Source: Morella rubra (lineage: Eukaryota > Streptophyta > Magnoliopsida > Fagales > Myricaceae). From it: a DNA stretch of 64,000 bases. The first letter of the stretch is position 1; each line of letters starts with the position of its first letter. The notes beneath the pieces were generated by a model that ran no database searches, was not told where the DNA came from, and worked only from the letters and a program-made list of their open reading frames with translations. Of this stretch, positions 22,081-32,442 are shown in pieces. The stretch spans positions 6,495,007-6,559,006 of the forward strand of contig CM025853.1 in the NCBI GenBank assembly GCA_003952965.2, given 5' to 3'. A program made the translations under genes and the position numbers.

Positions 22081-23633
22081 ACTCGAGATCAAGGAGCACA
22101 CTTAATTAACCTTCGTATGATAGTATAAGGCCAAAAGAACAAATTATATTTATATAGGGATAAATTTGTTGTTTCACTAAGCAAAAATAACAATTTCAGT
22201 CTAAATTAATGGTAGGGTGTGCAAAGTATAAACAATTGGTAATTGAGATAAATAAATGTAACAAAATTGATAGTTTGTGGTGCAAAATGTCGGAACCTTA
22301 ATAGTCGGGGTGAAAGGTGTATTTTTGTTTATTTTTTCATGAGAAGCCAATATTGTTGTTAGTTTTAGGTATGTGCATTAATCACTCTTGCTTTTGAATA
22401 TTAAATCACTATCTGCTGTTGAATATTATCGCAGTAGCTAGAATATTGACGTACTTATAACTCTAAAACAAATAGATAGATCAAGCATTAATTAATTATA
22501 TATTTTTGTCAATTGTTTTTTTCATTAATCAAACGGTCACAATCAATATAGAAACAAATACCATTTCGTGTTGTTTATTCATTCACGTTTCTAACATTAA
22601 TCTAGTCCTCTTATGCAGCAGACAACATTGACCAAGGTCACCAATTGCGTGCCAAAACCGTTGAGATGGTTTTGATATTTATCTAATGTCTTTATCCATC
22701 AACGGCCCGGCAAGCCAATGATGTAGTGTACCTCCACCAACATTTATATATATATATATCCACCAAACTCCATTATATATACAATTTAAAAGTCAATGTC
22801 TCCAAACAAAATGACACCTCTTCCCATCTCCAAGTATATACAACTGGATGAGAATCTTTTGTAATTTTCTACCTAGATTGCACGGTGCAATTTGGAAAGA
22901 GATAGACTGAGTAGGTGGACCCTACACCAATTAATGTTGGCCATGTAAAGTTTCAGGTAGCATGGGTCCTACAATGAGGTCCACCTGCTCGATCAATCTC
23001 ACACCGAATTGCTCTATACAATCTAGACAGAAAATTGCAGAGAATCCTAATCCTATTCTGGTAGTGTTGGATATATCTTGTGTTCGCCTTGTGATCGATA
23101 TAAATCACCAGGCAAAAAAAGAAAAAAAGAAAAAAAGAAAGAAAGAGAATTAAATATCACCTCTAATTCCTAAACTACATCAAAATGTTAAAAAGAGGTT
23201 CAAATTACCAAACTCATCACATATAGCCCCAAAACTATCAAAACGCATCAACATTTGTCCTGCCACAAGATCTGACAGTTGAAATATGCAGAAAATAGGC
23301 TATTTTGTGCAATATTGACTGTTTGATCCTATAACATGGTGAACGTTGATGATTTTTGATATTTTTGATGCTACATATGAGGATTTTGGTAGTTCGGACG
23401 TTTTTTTTTTTTTTTTTTATATTTTGATGTTAGTTTAAGAACTAAAATTAAGTCAACATCTATAAAAATAAACTTTTCAAAAATTACTATACACAATCTT
23501 TTAAACTGGAGTATTGCAATTCATATAGCATAATATTTTGAGTCTCTAGATTGGTCGAAGAATATACTCTAGCTAGGAGGACTGCAGTTCATTAACAATA
23601 GCAAATTTCCCAAAAGCAATATACTATACTTAC
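22081..23633. other. Region between WAK-B EGF exon and kinase remnant
   Basis: About 1.55 kb where the rest of exon 3 (transmembrane segment and N-lobe) should lie, but no kinase N-lobe coding is visible on either strand. It is AT-rich, with a palindromic MITE at 22847-23060, a (TA)n run near 22747, a purine-rich (A3-7G) tract at 23116-23148 and a poly-T run near 23400. The lost exon segment may have been deleted with the insertion of this material. Confidence 0.5.
22847..23060. mobile_element. Palindromic MITE with long inverted repeats
   Basis: About 214 bp that fold back on themselves. Left-arm segments GATGAGAATC, GTAATTTTCTACCTAGATTG and GTAGGTGGACCC recur, reverse-complemented and slightly altered, at the right end (GGATTCTC, GCAATTTTCTGTCTAGATTG, GCAGGTGGACC). 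The arms are about 85-90 bp. No coding sequence. Target-site duplications were not clear, so the superfamily is unassigned. Confidence 0.65.
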
Positions 23634-25055
23634 CACTGAGGATCCCAGTTAGCGAGATAATTGAAGAATGTGAAAGCCGTTTGGCATTTTCGTGAAAAAC
23701 CAATCGGGGTCTTTTTTGTCCATTGTGTTGTTTCTAGAAGGGGAAAAGAGAAGGCTAGCTTTTCAGTTATTGAGATGTTCACGTGAGTCTTCATTAAGGG
23801 CTCCTTTGTCTTTTTACTTGTTTATAGAGGATGTGAGAAAAGAAGCTGAAGTTGGTTGTCTTCTTCACGCGTGATTAAAGAATTACAACATAATGGGTTT
23901 CTTGCACAATGGAATGGGTTTTCGTATACAACGTCCAGATCTGGCCATTTCTCAGTAGTACATTTTCTCCCTTGAAGAAAGTTTTTCTCTAAGAAGTGTG
24001 TTGATCGTCTTTGCTTCATTATTCTTGTAGAAAGCTTGGGTTTGCTGTGTATATGTTAGCAGATCAGATCTGAAGGCTATTGTGTTTCGTCAATCACATA
24101 CACTTGATCTCTTCAATTAATTGAGGCTTCCGGAGGTCTGGAACAGTGGTTTGCTGGAGGTTCCAGCATTAGGCATTGATTGCACAACGTGTTGTGTGGA
24201 TAGATCAATCCGGTTGAATCTTGGTTTCAAATGGTCATGGAGTTCCATGATGAGCAGATCTGAATCGAGTTGGTTTGGGTAAGATTAACGGTGTTTAGAT
24301 TAGCTAGGTTGTGTAATCTATAGATCACTGTGTAATCTCATTTGAAAATAGTAGATTTAAAAACCGGCTTCGGCCTGGAGAGTTTTTCTCTTTTGAAGAA
24401 ATTATTTAAAAGGGTTTCTTTCGTCACCATATCTTGTTCGTGTGGTTGATTAATTTTCCTTTGTTTTATTTGTATTCATTTAACCATTCTTGTGATTAGT
24501 GTGCTTAGAATATCGATTCTTGAAGATATTGAATAATTTGGTCCAAGAAGGTTGAAGACAAAGGTATAACGAGTTTCTGTTTAAATCTGAATTAACTCTT
24601 GTTGCAGGTATCGAGAAATTGATTGCACATCAATTGAGTTTGTGAATCTGAAAATTACTGTTTCTGCGAGTTGAAGTTTTAGAGTTACTTGCAGTTTCTT
24701 CAGACTCCTCTGTTTTATAGATTATGTTTTTGTTTTTATTGATTTGTATCTTATTGTTTTGTGGTAATTATAGTATCTTCACGTATTGAAAAATAGTATT
24801 ATTGATTTGTTTGTTTAGAGAATAGGTTTTTGTTTTAAAAAGGAGTTAATTGATAATTTTTTAAATATACCTAATCACCCCTCCCCTCTAGGTATTTTCC
24901 GCATAGTTGGGTCTAAATTAGAACAACCTTTTCATCTTTTCTTCCATTTCCACAGTGCCACTTGGGACAAGAACATGTATAATTCCCTTTTGTGTTCGCA
25001 CATCTTGCTGGATATGTGCAATTATTGAGACTTGGAGCTGAACACTCGACAATAT
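23634..25055 (-). pseudogene. WAK-B exon 2 (EGF_CA), split by a solo LTR
   Basis: The minus strand from 25055 encodes an EGF_CA repeat (DIVECSAPSLNNC, RCANTKGNYTCSCPKWHCG) and continues to 24926. The last 35 bp of the exon, with a GTAAGT donor, lie at 23634-23668. Together they give about 165 bp, against 168 bp in WAK-A exon 2. The acceptor GCAG is intact at about 25056-25059. The 1.26-kb LTR at 23669-24925 interrupts the exon near the GRKD..GCSP end. The gene could not yield an intact EGF domain unless the LTR were spliced out exactly. Confidence 0.8.
23669..24925 (+). mobile_element. Solo copia LTR inside the WAK-B EGF exon
   Basis: About 1.26 kb, beginning TGTGAAAGCC and ending CCCCTCCCCTCTAGGT..GGGTCTAAATTAGAACA. 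The end matches other LTRs in this window (conserved CCCTCTAGGT followed by a GGGTCT-type terminus), as do internal segments TATAGATCACTGTGTA and GAGAGTTTTTCTCTTTTGAAGAAA. No primer-binding site or gag follows, because WAK exon resumes at once. A clean 5-bp TSD is not visible (AAGAA left, ACCTT right), so a few bases at the junction may have changed. Confidence 0.7.
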
Positions 25056-25313
25056 CTGCATATCATGAGTTTAAGATCGTATGATCAAGCCCAGAGTTAA
25101 GATATCTTTAATACAAAATAGTATAATTTATTTATTTATTTTTTTACATGATCAAAGGACCAAAATTTTGATCCCATCCCATTGATGTTAATTTATCAAT
25201 TCTATGAAAGTACTAGACTTGCAAAAAGAACGAATTTAATAATTCTCTTATTCTTAATAAAATTGGTGCCTTAAAAGTTTCTTGAGAAGCTTGTTCGAGG
25301 TGTTGTACTTACC

Positions 25314-26139
25314 TTGGCAACCATAACTAATGTACGGGTTTACATCGTAACCGGGTTTGCACTGGCAGCGATATCCATACCCATTATCCGGATCGCAACA
25401 AGTGTTGTTTCCTCCACATAGGATGGTCTGAGAAGATTCACAACTTCCCGTTTTATTCTCCCGAAGGCTTTCTAGATAAACGGAAGAGAAATTGAACAGG
25501 TCTTGTTTCATAACAAGAGCATAGCTGCATGGATTGAAGCTCCAGACTTTGCTGCGATTTTGATAGCTACTTGCTTGCACGGTAAATTTATCAGTCTTGG
25601 AATCTCTACCTGGCAACATCCAATCCCAGCGCAAGATCCATTGAGCACGTTGATTGTATTTTGACATATAGATATGCAGCCCATTAGGAAGGGACTCACT
25701 ATTCTGGTAACCAATAAGGAATGCCATAGTATCACAGCCTACGACAATGAACATGTTTTGGGTGTTGGAAATTGTGAAAATTGGTGGAGGAAAACCAGGA
25801 ATAATAGTCGTACAGCAGATTGCTCGACTCTAAGTAACATTCGAAGGCTGTGAACATCAAGATTTCAAGGTGGCCTTGGATTGAAATGTTCGTAATGCTG
25901 AAGTTTCCGATCCTTAGTTGGTCTTGGCCGGACGAGTTGTCGCAAGTGAGGGAAAAAGGTCCAGTACTTAGGGAACAACCTTCCCCTATGCCGAATGGAT
26001 ATGGAACAGCCTCCATATCCTCGCACCTGTCCGGATAGTTAGGCAGTGCTACCTGTGCTTCTCCTGTTGCCGCTGCTATTCCTGACAATAGCAGTACACC
26101 AACCCTTATGAACTGCATAAGCGTCCTATGGAGACCCAT
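25314..26139 (-). pseudogene. WAK-B exon 1: signal peptide, GUB_WAK_bind, first EGF region
   Basis: Starts at ATG 26139 with MGLHRTLMQF and a hydrophobic leader, then the cysteine-rich galacturonan-binding domain (CEDMEAVPYPFGIGEGC, GPFSLTCDNSS, LRIGNFSITNISI). A frameshift near 25800 separates YDYYSWF from FTISNTQNMFIVVGCDT. The second frame then runs through VWSFNPCSYALV, CGGNNTCCDPDNGYGYRCQC and PYISYGCQG to a GTAAGT donor at about 25308-25313. In WAKs this extracellular module contacts pectin at the plasma membrane. It is the best-preserved WAK exon here, but the frameshift, split exon 2 and truncated kinase make the gene a pseudogene. It gives the reference for reconstructing insertions in WAK-A. 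Confidence 0.85.
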
Positions 26140-26261
26140 AGCCCCCTCTGTTTCCGGTAAGAGGATTTATATTTAACTTGTATTTCTATGTTGTAGATCT
26201 GGACAACTTATAGAAGCAGGCAGGAAGACCCACTTCGTGGAGTGGACCCATTTCCATATGA

Positions 26262-27330
26262 TAACGTACGGGTCCGGCAGTAAGGCGTTGTCGTGGTTGA
26301 CTAAGAAGATGGTGTCTTGTATAGAAGAGTGTGTTAAAAAATGTCAATTGGGAAGAGTATGGAATAATCTAGAAGAAGAGTTGAAGTTTCTCCCGAGAAG
26401 TTTTTCCACCGACTTAAAGAAACCGACTTAAAGCCCCTATAAATAGGTAAGTGAGGTAGTCATTTGGATAAGTTGAAAAAGTGAGCAAATGAGCATGTGG
26501 TGTGTGTAAGAAGAAAGTGAAATCATGTAAGAGTTGAGTAAATGTGTTGGTGATTGAAAAGAAGTGAGCTAGCTAAGAGAGAGTAGTCTCAGAAAGAGAG
26601 AGAAACTATGGAAAGTGTTTTTCTTGGAGAGTGTATGTGAGGTGTCGTGGTTGACTAAGAAGATGGTGTCTTGTATAGAAGAGCGTGTTAAAATATGAGC
26701 ATATAATTTTCTAGAATTAGAAATTGCGGGTAAAGTATGGAATAATCTATAAGAAGAGTTGAAGTTTCTTCCTTGCCAAGAGAAGTTTTTCTACCGACTT
26801 AAAGAAACTGACTTACAATGTGTTTGGCTTTAAAATTTTAGTAAAATTTTTGTTGGTGTTAAAAAAAGGTGGTATTGGAATTGGTGACTATGTGATAAAA
26901 GTAAAAGTAAAATTTTAAAATGTGTTTGATAAAAGTAAAATTTTAAAAAACTTTTAGTAAAATGTTGGCTAAAATTTTGAAAACAAACACACTATTAGAG
27001 CCCCTATAAATAGATAAGTGAGGTAGTCATTTGAGTAAGTTGAAAAAGTGAGCAAATGAGCGTGTGGTGTGTGTAAGAAGGAAGCGAAATCGTGTAAGAG
27101 TGGAGTAAATGTGTTGGTGATTGAAAAGAAGTGAGCTAGCTAAGAGAGAGTAGTGTACATGAGGTGAAGTTCTCTCTAGCTAGTTTATGTGTGTGCTCCT
27201 TATAAAAGTATTGTGTGCTCCTTGTAAAAATATTAGTATTATATTCTTTTAATAAAAGGAATCTATTTGAGTTTTACTCAACAGAGCGTTCTTTGTGATG
27301 GCTGTGGATTAGTATTCCCCTCTTTTGCGT
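26262..27330 (+). repeat. Tandemly duplicated LTR-like repeat upstream of WAK-B
   Basis: Two related units, about 26286-26640 and 26641-27170. Both start GTCGTGGTTGACTAAGAAG and contain GACTTA..GCCCCTATAAATAG (a TATA-like box), GAGGTAGTCATTTG and GTGAGCTAGCTAAGAGAGAG. The right end has GTGCTCCTTATAAAAG and AATAAAAGG before a possible end near CAACAGAG. Strong TATA and AATAAA-like signals suggest an old LTR with internal duplication, but no primer-binding site or coding region adjoins it. The second unit carries a MITE. Confidence 0.5.
26816..26994. mobile_element. Tourist-like (PIF/Harbinger) MITE with TTA target duplication
   Basis: 179 bp with TIRs: left CAATGTGTTTGGCTTTAAAA, right (reverse complement) TAGTGTGTTTGTTTTCAAAA. 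TTA flanks both sides (26813-26815 and 26995-26997). The first tandem unit (near 26426-26436) is the matching empty site, GACTTAAAGCCCC, with a single TTA. A 3-bp TTA/TAA duplication is the PIF/Harbinger signature. It has no coding capacity. A relative sits at about 31893-32088. Confidence 0.8.
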
Positions 27331-27805
27331 TTGTTTCTTTTGTTGGTCGAAATATCTATCAAAGAATTAGGTTCAAATTTCTTAGCCCTCAGCCCTCTTG
27401 GGTGCCGGCTGTATGAGTATCTTGTATTTTTCTTCCTTTCTTCCACGTTACTTCCTTATAACTTTCAGTCTTTCACATGGACGAATTGACTTGGATGTAA
27501 TAATTCAACAAAACGACCATAAGAAGCCCAACATTCTCGCTAGATCTGAGTTAGCGAGGAAAACTAAGATGCTTAATTTGTTAGTCCAAAAAAATATAAA
27601 GAAAAATGCTAGTGATTATAAATTATACATGCCTACAATATTCTTAATTATTTATCTATCATGCGTGAGTATATATGTTTCTTTTGTATATCTTTTAGTT
27701 GTTTGATTAATTTTACCCGTTCTTTGCAATCAAAAGTACAGATTTAATTGGCAGCGGGAACCAATTGTGTATTTTCCACGTTACTTCACTTTCAAGACTT
27801 GGAAG
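27331..27805. other. Intergenic stretch before the second-family hAT element
   Basis: About 475 bp with a 102-codon open frame (27398-27706, plus strand) that shows a hydrophobic start but no recognisable family. I do not call it a gene. Confidence 0.35.
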
Positions 27806-30800
27806 TAGGGGAGAGTACCGGTATTAACGGAGCCGAAATTTGAAATTCCGGCTCCGGTATGAACTAGATGCCTATTTGCATCTAGTTCTGGTCCGGCAGA
27901 TGCCAAAATTTTGGCAGTGAAAAGTGGGCTGCTTTTGAGCCCGTTTTGGGCCAAAAATTTTAATTTTTCGAACTTCTGATTCTGGACTTATTATTTAATT
28001 GTTCAGGCTTCTGATTCTGGCCTATTTTGGATCCAAAATGGCAAAATTTAGTTAGATGCTAATGTTGGATTGGATGTTGGATCCAATACTTTTTATTCAT
28101 TTACATAATTACAATTCTATAATTTCAATTGCATTAAATTAATAAATCACATACATAGATTAATGAAAGAAAAATGATACAAAATTGTAAATAACAAATT
28201 TACAAATTACAAATAAACATATAAATAAAATCTACAATAATACAAATTTACATTCTGAAAAAAAAAAATCTACAAATATTACAAATTAGATAGTTGAAAG
28301 AATGGAAAAATGTTGGTCCTGTAATCAAAACATCACTATCATATGATTATGATAGTGTTAGTTTTGTATGACTTTTTATTTATGCCCATAATATTTAATG
28401 ACCAACAATAAAAGATTGTTCACTAATGACTAAACTAATATAAATTTTAACTAATGCATAACATTACACGTAATTGATACTTTCCATTTTCAAAACAATG
28501 AAACATCACCATATCAAAATGATCAAACTTTACAAATAATGAAAAAATTGAAATATGTGCACAAAACCATGTCCATCATTAAAAAAAAATCCAAATCCAA
28601 AAACTTAATTGTTTATGTTTATTGATACTCATAGTTAAATAAAGAACAAAATACAAGTACACCTCCAAATCCAAATTACTAATTACCAATAATCCCATAA
28701 TATAAGATTTTAAATCTAACAATTATTATCTATTATTATGGGCATTCTCCTTGAAAGCAAAAAATAATATACTAAATTTATTTTGTAAACTATAGAATAA
28801 TAATAATATTCATATTCATATTGTTAAAGTATAGAATAATAAAACCTATACTCTAATACTCATATTGTATCAATGTATTTTGTAACAATTAAAATGAAAA
28901 ACAATACCTCCTGGCTCCCTCTAATCGTCCACGTCAAGAGTCACGCTATTCGTGTTGGAGACCGAGATAATAGACATCAATTGTGTAGGGTTATTAGTCA
29001 TGTCTGGAAACAAAGAGTATTTAGAAAAAAAAGAACATTTTAAAAAAACATGTAACAATTAAAATAAACTAAACAAAGAAAGCATTACTTTTTTCTACGT
29101 TATAACTTTCAAAATATTCTATTCCATCACCAATCTCAGGTTCATGTTCAGCATCTTCATGAATGTCTACAGATTGCAACCAATTATGAGCACATATAAG
29201 ACCCTCCACTATTTTCGAAGATAGAGAGCTTCGAAAAGCATCCAACACACATCCTCTTGTGCTAAAGACGACTCAGATGGCACGGTTGTAATGGGGATGG
29301 CAAGTACATCTCGAGCAATCCGAGCAAGGGTAGGAAAACTTAAATTGATTCACTTTCCACCAAGCCAGAATATCAAAATCCTCGATCTTAGGTTGAGGAG
29401 GCTCCATCAGATATCTATTCACCTCATATGTGGTTTCTATGACATCATCCTCCTCCATGAAAGACATATATTCATTCCACATGCGTTCTTTTGTACCACT
29501 TGTACCAAAACTAGAACCACCAGCTTCACTTGCTATCCTTGATGCCTTGAAGTATTATCATAACCAAAAACAACATTATACTCCATAAACAATCGATACA
29601 ATGTACTTCTAACCAAATCACTCATCACTCGACCCTCCTCCTTGCCCAATGTCTTGGAGAACCAAAAACGCAACCAACTCAACTTCAATTGGGGATCAAG
29701 TACTGCAACCATAAACAATAGTCTATTCACATCTTTCAAATTACCCTAATATTTATCATACTTTACTTGCATCCTCATCGCCATATCCACCAACGATACA
29801 TCTTCACTTTTAGCAAACTCCTTCAATTGGTTATGAATCAAAGCCAATTGCGTACAAAACAGGTTTGCAGTAACAGTCTTCAAAGCAGATATCTTCAATG
29901 TGACATCATAAAACAACTTCAAAAGTTTATAAAATGCTCACACACACCCAATTCTTTTAGTTGGAGGCCCTAACCCCTTCTTCCCATGCCCGTCATCAGT
30001 TAAGAAATCCAAAAACTCCAACCTATCAATCGAAAGCCAACATATCAGCAAACATAACTTCATACTTCATTGCAGACTCCAACATAATATACGTCGAATT
30101 CCACTTGTAGGTACATCAAGTTGCAAAATCCATCTGTAGGAAGCGACCTCTTTCTCACACAACTTCTAAAATAATCCAACCGTTGAGGGGATGACTTAAC
30201 ATACTTCACACAATTTCTAACCTAACCACCGAATCATCCCATTCTTTCAAACCGTCTTGCACAATCAAGTTTAAGATATGTGCACAACACCTCATGTGTA
30301 TAAATTCATGCCCACAAACAACAACCCCCACCCTACCACCAGCAAGTGCCACTTGTCTCTTTTTAAAATGATCTATTGCAACATTATTAGATGATGCATT
30401 ATCCACTGTGATTGCAAGAACCTTATCAATCCCCCACTCATGCCCACATTCCTCCAATTCTGTTGCAATTGTAATCCCTCTGTGATCCGTGACTCTACGA
30501 AATCCAAGAATCCTTTTGTGCAACACAAAATTCGAATCAATAAAATGGCCAGTCACAGATATATAGTTCATATTTTGAACCGAAGTCCACGTGTCGTTGT
30601 ATAACAAATCCTAGGACGCGTTCCTAAAATGATATTCCCCAACTTATTCTTCTCATCAAGATAAAGACCCATACAATCCTTCATCACTGTGTATCGAGAG
30701 GGCATCCTAAATCAGGCTCAAGTTCATAAATCATATCTTTGAACCCATCCTTGCTCACCACCCTAAATGGCAACTCATCGACGATTATGAATCGAGCGAT

Positions 30801-31227
30801 GGCCCTCCTAACTTTTTCTCATTATACGTATCTATCTTCATCTCCCCCACCACATCCCCTTCACCAATTTTGAAGAAGCATCGTGAGTGAACTTCGATTG
30901 AGAGAAGTCCAACTTACTTTGCTTCCGTTGATATGCTAAACAACCCTTCAAGTGAGACCTCATACAGGAGGTCCCTTGACGGGTGTGGTGAACCCCAACC
31001 GTGATTACAATAGTTACATTTTGCCATTGGCTTCTCTGGATCAGTTATTTTTTCAATCCCTTGTGAAGTGATCCCACATGGGAGAGGTTGAGAAATTTCC
31101 TCCTCTTTGGGAGAGGTGGTGCTAACACATCAACACCACCCCAACTTGAGGAGCCGGCTCCTCACCAATAATAGGGGAGGAAGCATCGACTCCTACTTGG
31201 AGACGTGGTGTCGTGAGTCAACTGAAG
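27806..31227 (-). mobile_element. hAT transposon, BED-finger (RICESLEEPER-like) type, copy 1
   Basis: The left end TAGGGGAGAGTACCGG resembles the right end of the hAT at 35401-41462 (reverse complement CTAAGGGTGAGTACCGG), so the two belong to one family. Decayed transposase segments lie on the minus strand at about 29100-31130. The region 27910-28900 is AT-rich and untranslated. The right end is not visible: sequence runs into the N gap at 31228, followed by CACTA sequence. The second TIR and TSD cannot therefore be checked. Confidence 0.75.
29100..31130 (-). pseudogene. hAT transposase (BED zinc finger, RNase-H-like core, dimerisation), broken
   Basis: Minus-strand order: BED-finger remnant near 31020-30940 (CNYCNHGW, then, after a frameshift, MRSHLKGCL); catalytic-core segment at 30607-30206 (DTWTSVQNMNYISVTGHFID, KVLAITVDNASSNN, RCCAHILNLIVQDGL); and the C-terminal dimerisation domain at 29482-29200 (EDFDILAWWKVN, DVLAIPITTVPSESS, then LDAFRSSL in another frame). 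The element encoded a cut-and-paste transposase that acts in the nucleus. Frameshifts and stops disable it. Confidence 0.8.
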
Positions 31228-31329
31228 NNNNNNNNNNNNNNNNNNNNNNNNNNNNNNNNNNNNNNNNNNNNNNNNNNNNNNNNNNNNNNNNNNNNNNNNN
31301 NNNNNNNNNNNNNNNNNNNNNNNNNNNNN
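31228..31329. other. Assembly gap (102 N)
   Basis: A run of N between hAT sequence on the left and GC-rich CACTA sequence on the right. Frames drawn across it are artefacts. The length may be a placeholder, so the amount of missing sequence is unknown. Confidence 0.95.
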
Positions 31330-31830
31330 AAATCGAGGAGATGAGGAGGGGGCCGGGGAGGGGCAGAAATCACGAGATGGGCGGGGGGAGGGTGGGAGGT
31401 GAAATCGCGTGAGGGGGCGCGGGGGGAGGGCAACGGTGATGATTTGGGGGGGGTGGGGGGCGCTGTTGAAATGCCCAACGGAGGGAGGGAAAATCGCGCA
31501 GAAGGAAGGAAGGAAGAAGAAAAAGGGGGGGGGCGCGGGATGGGCAGCTAATTTGCCCTAAACGCGCGTTTTAGCGGCGGTCACGCTATTCAGTGACCGC
31601 CGCTATAGAAACCGCTGCCATAGGCGGTATATAGCGGCGGTCAGACCGCCGCTATATCAACCGTTGCTACTTTGGTCTATAGCGGCGTTTTTGACGCCGC
31701 TATAGAGACCGCCGCTAGATGTATATTTTTTGTTGCGGTTTTGATAAACCGCCGTATATAGGGCATATAGCGGCAGTTTTGGTGACCGCCGCTAAAATGA
31801 CCGCCACTGTAGACCTGTTTTTTTGTAGTG
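31330..31830 (-). mobile_element. End of a CACTA transposon (AGCGGCGGTC subterminal-repeat family)
   Basis: The right edge at 31830 reads, on the minus strand, CACTACAAAAAAACAGG, the canonical CACTA terminus. The next 270 bp hold many direct and inverted copies of TAGCGGCGGTC (for example 31572-31605, 31631-31660 and 31680-31720), typical subterminal transposase-binding repeats. Further in (31330-31550) the DNA is G-rich, like an untranslated leader. No transposase gene is present, because the element is cut off at the gap. It abuts the copia B' LTR at 31836. This is a different family from the CACTA at 50278-57959. Confidence 0.8.
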
Positions 31831-31835
31831 AACCT

Positions 31836-32442
31836 TGTTGAGCACGGAACGGGAAACACAAACACACGGAGGCCAATATTTAACATGGTTCGGCGCAGTA
31901 AAATCTTATTAAAATTTTGTTTAGAATTTTGTGTTGGTATTAAAAAGAGATGTATTGGAATTGATGAATGAGAAGATAAAAGTTAAAGGTAAAATTTGAA
32001 GTGTGTTTGATAAAGTAAAATTTTATTAAAATTTGTTAAAATTTTGTTAAACATTCTTGTTAAAATTTTATGTTAAGCAAACGCCATTTAATGTGGTTCG
32101 GCAATTTGCCTACGTCCACATAGAGGAGATTACTTTGATTTCAACAAACCAAATGTACAACTCTCAACTCTCACAGCCACTCTCTGCAGCACCTCTTTTT
32201 CACTCTTTTACTCACTGCACTTCGCACTTCTCCTCCACGCATTCTCTCATTCATGTTACTAATTTTATAGAGGAAGGAGGAGAGTCAGTTTCTTTTTGAG
32301 CTGCAGCAGTTAGTGAACTGCACGCTTGACTCCATTAAATGGAGTTGTTGCAGCGCTGCAAGAATTGCCACCTGCAAATCTTGACTCTTGCTTGGTTTGG
32401 CTTGGGTATGGAAACGCGAATCATAAAAAAAAATCGATCGTG
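31836..32442 (-). repeat. Copia B' 3' LTR with a MITE inside
   Basis: The minus strand starts TTGACTTTCACGATCG and ends CGTGCTCAACA. It matches the copia B LTR at 46912-47121 at both ends (CCATACCCAAGCC; GGACGTAGGCAAATT..CGAACCAC). Without the 196-bp MITE it would be about 411 bp, so the copia B LTR has lost about 200 bp from its middle. Confidence 0.75.
31893..32088. mobile_element. MITE related to the Tourist-like element at 26816-26994
   Basis: Shares internal segments TTGGAATTG, AAAGTAAAATTTTA-type repeats and GTGTGTTTGATAAA with the MITE at 26816. The right end, ...AAGCAAACGCCATTTAA, matches the TIR. The left end is degraded. The empty site in the copia B LTR (47060-47090, opposite strand) shows that it inserted at TTTAA..TGGTTCGGC, a segment repeated on both sides here. 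Confidence 0.6.

Noticed and set aside
31107..31478. Open frames of 86-101 codons on both strands across the N run
   Set aside because: They are made of undefined residues over the assembly gap and have no supported coding content.
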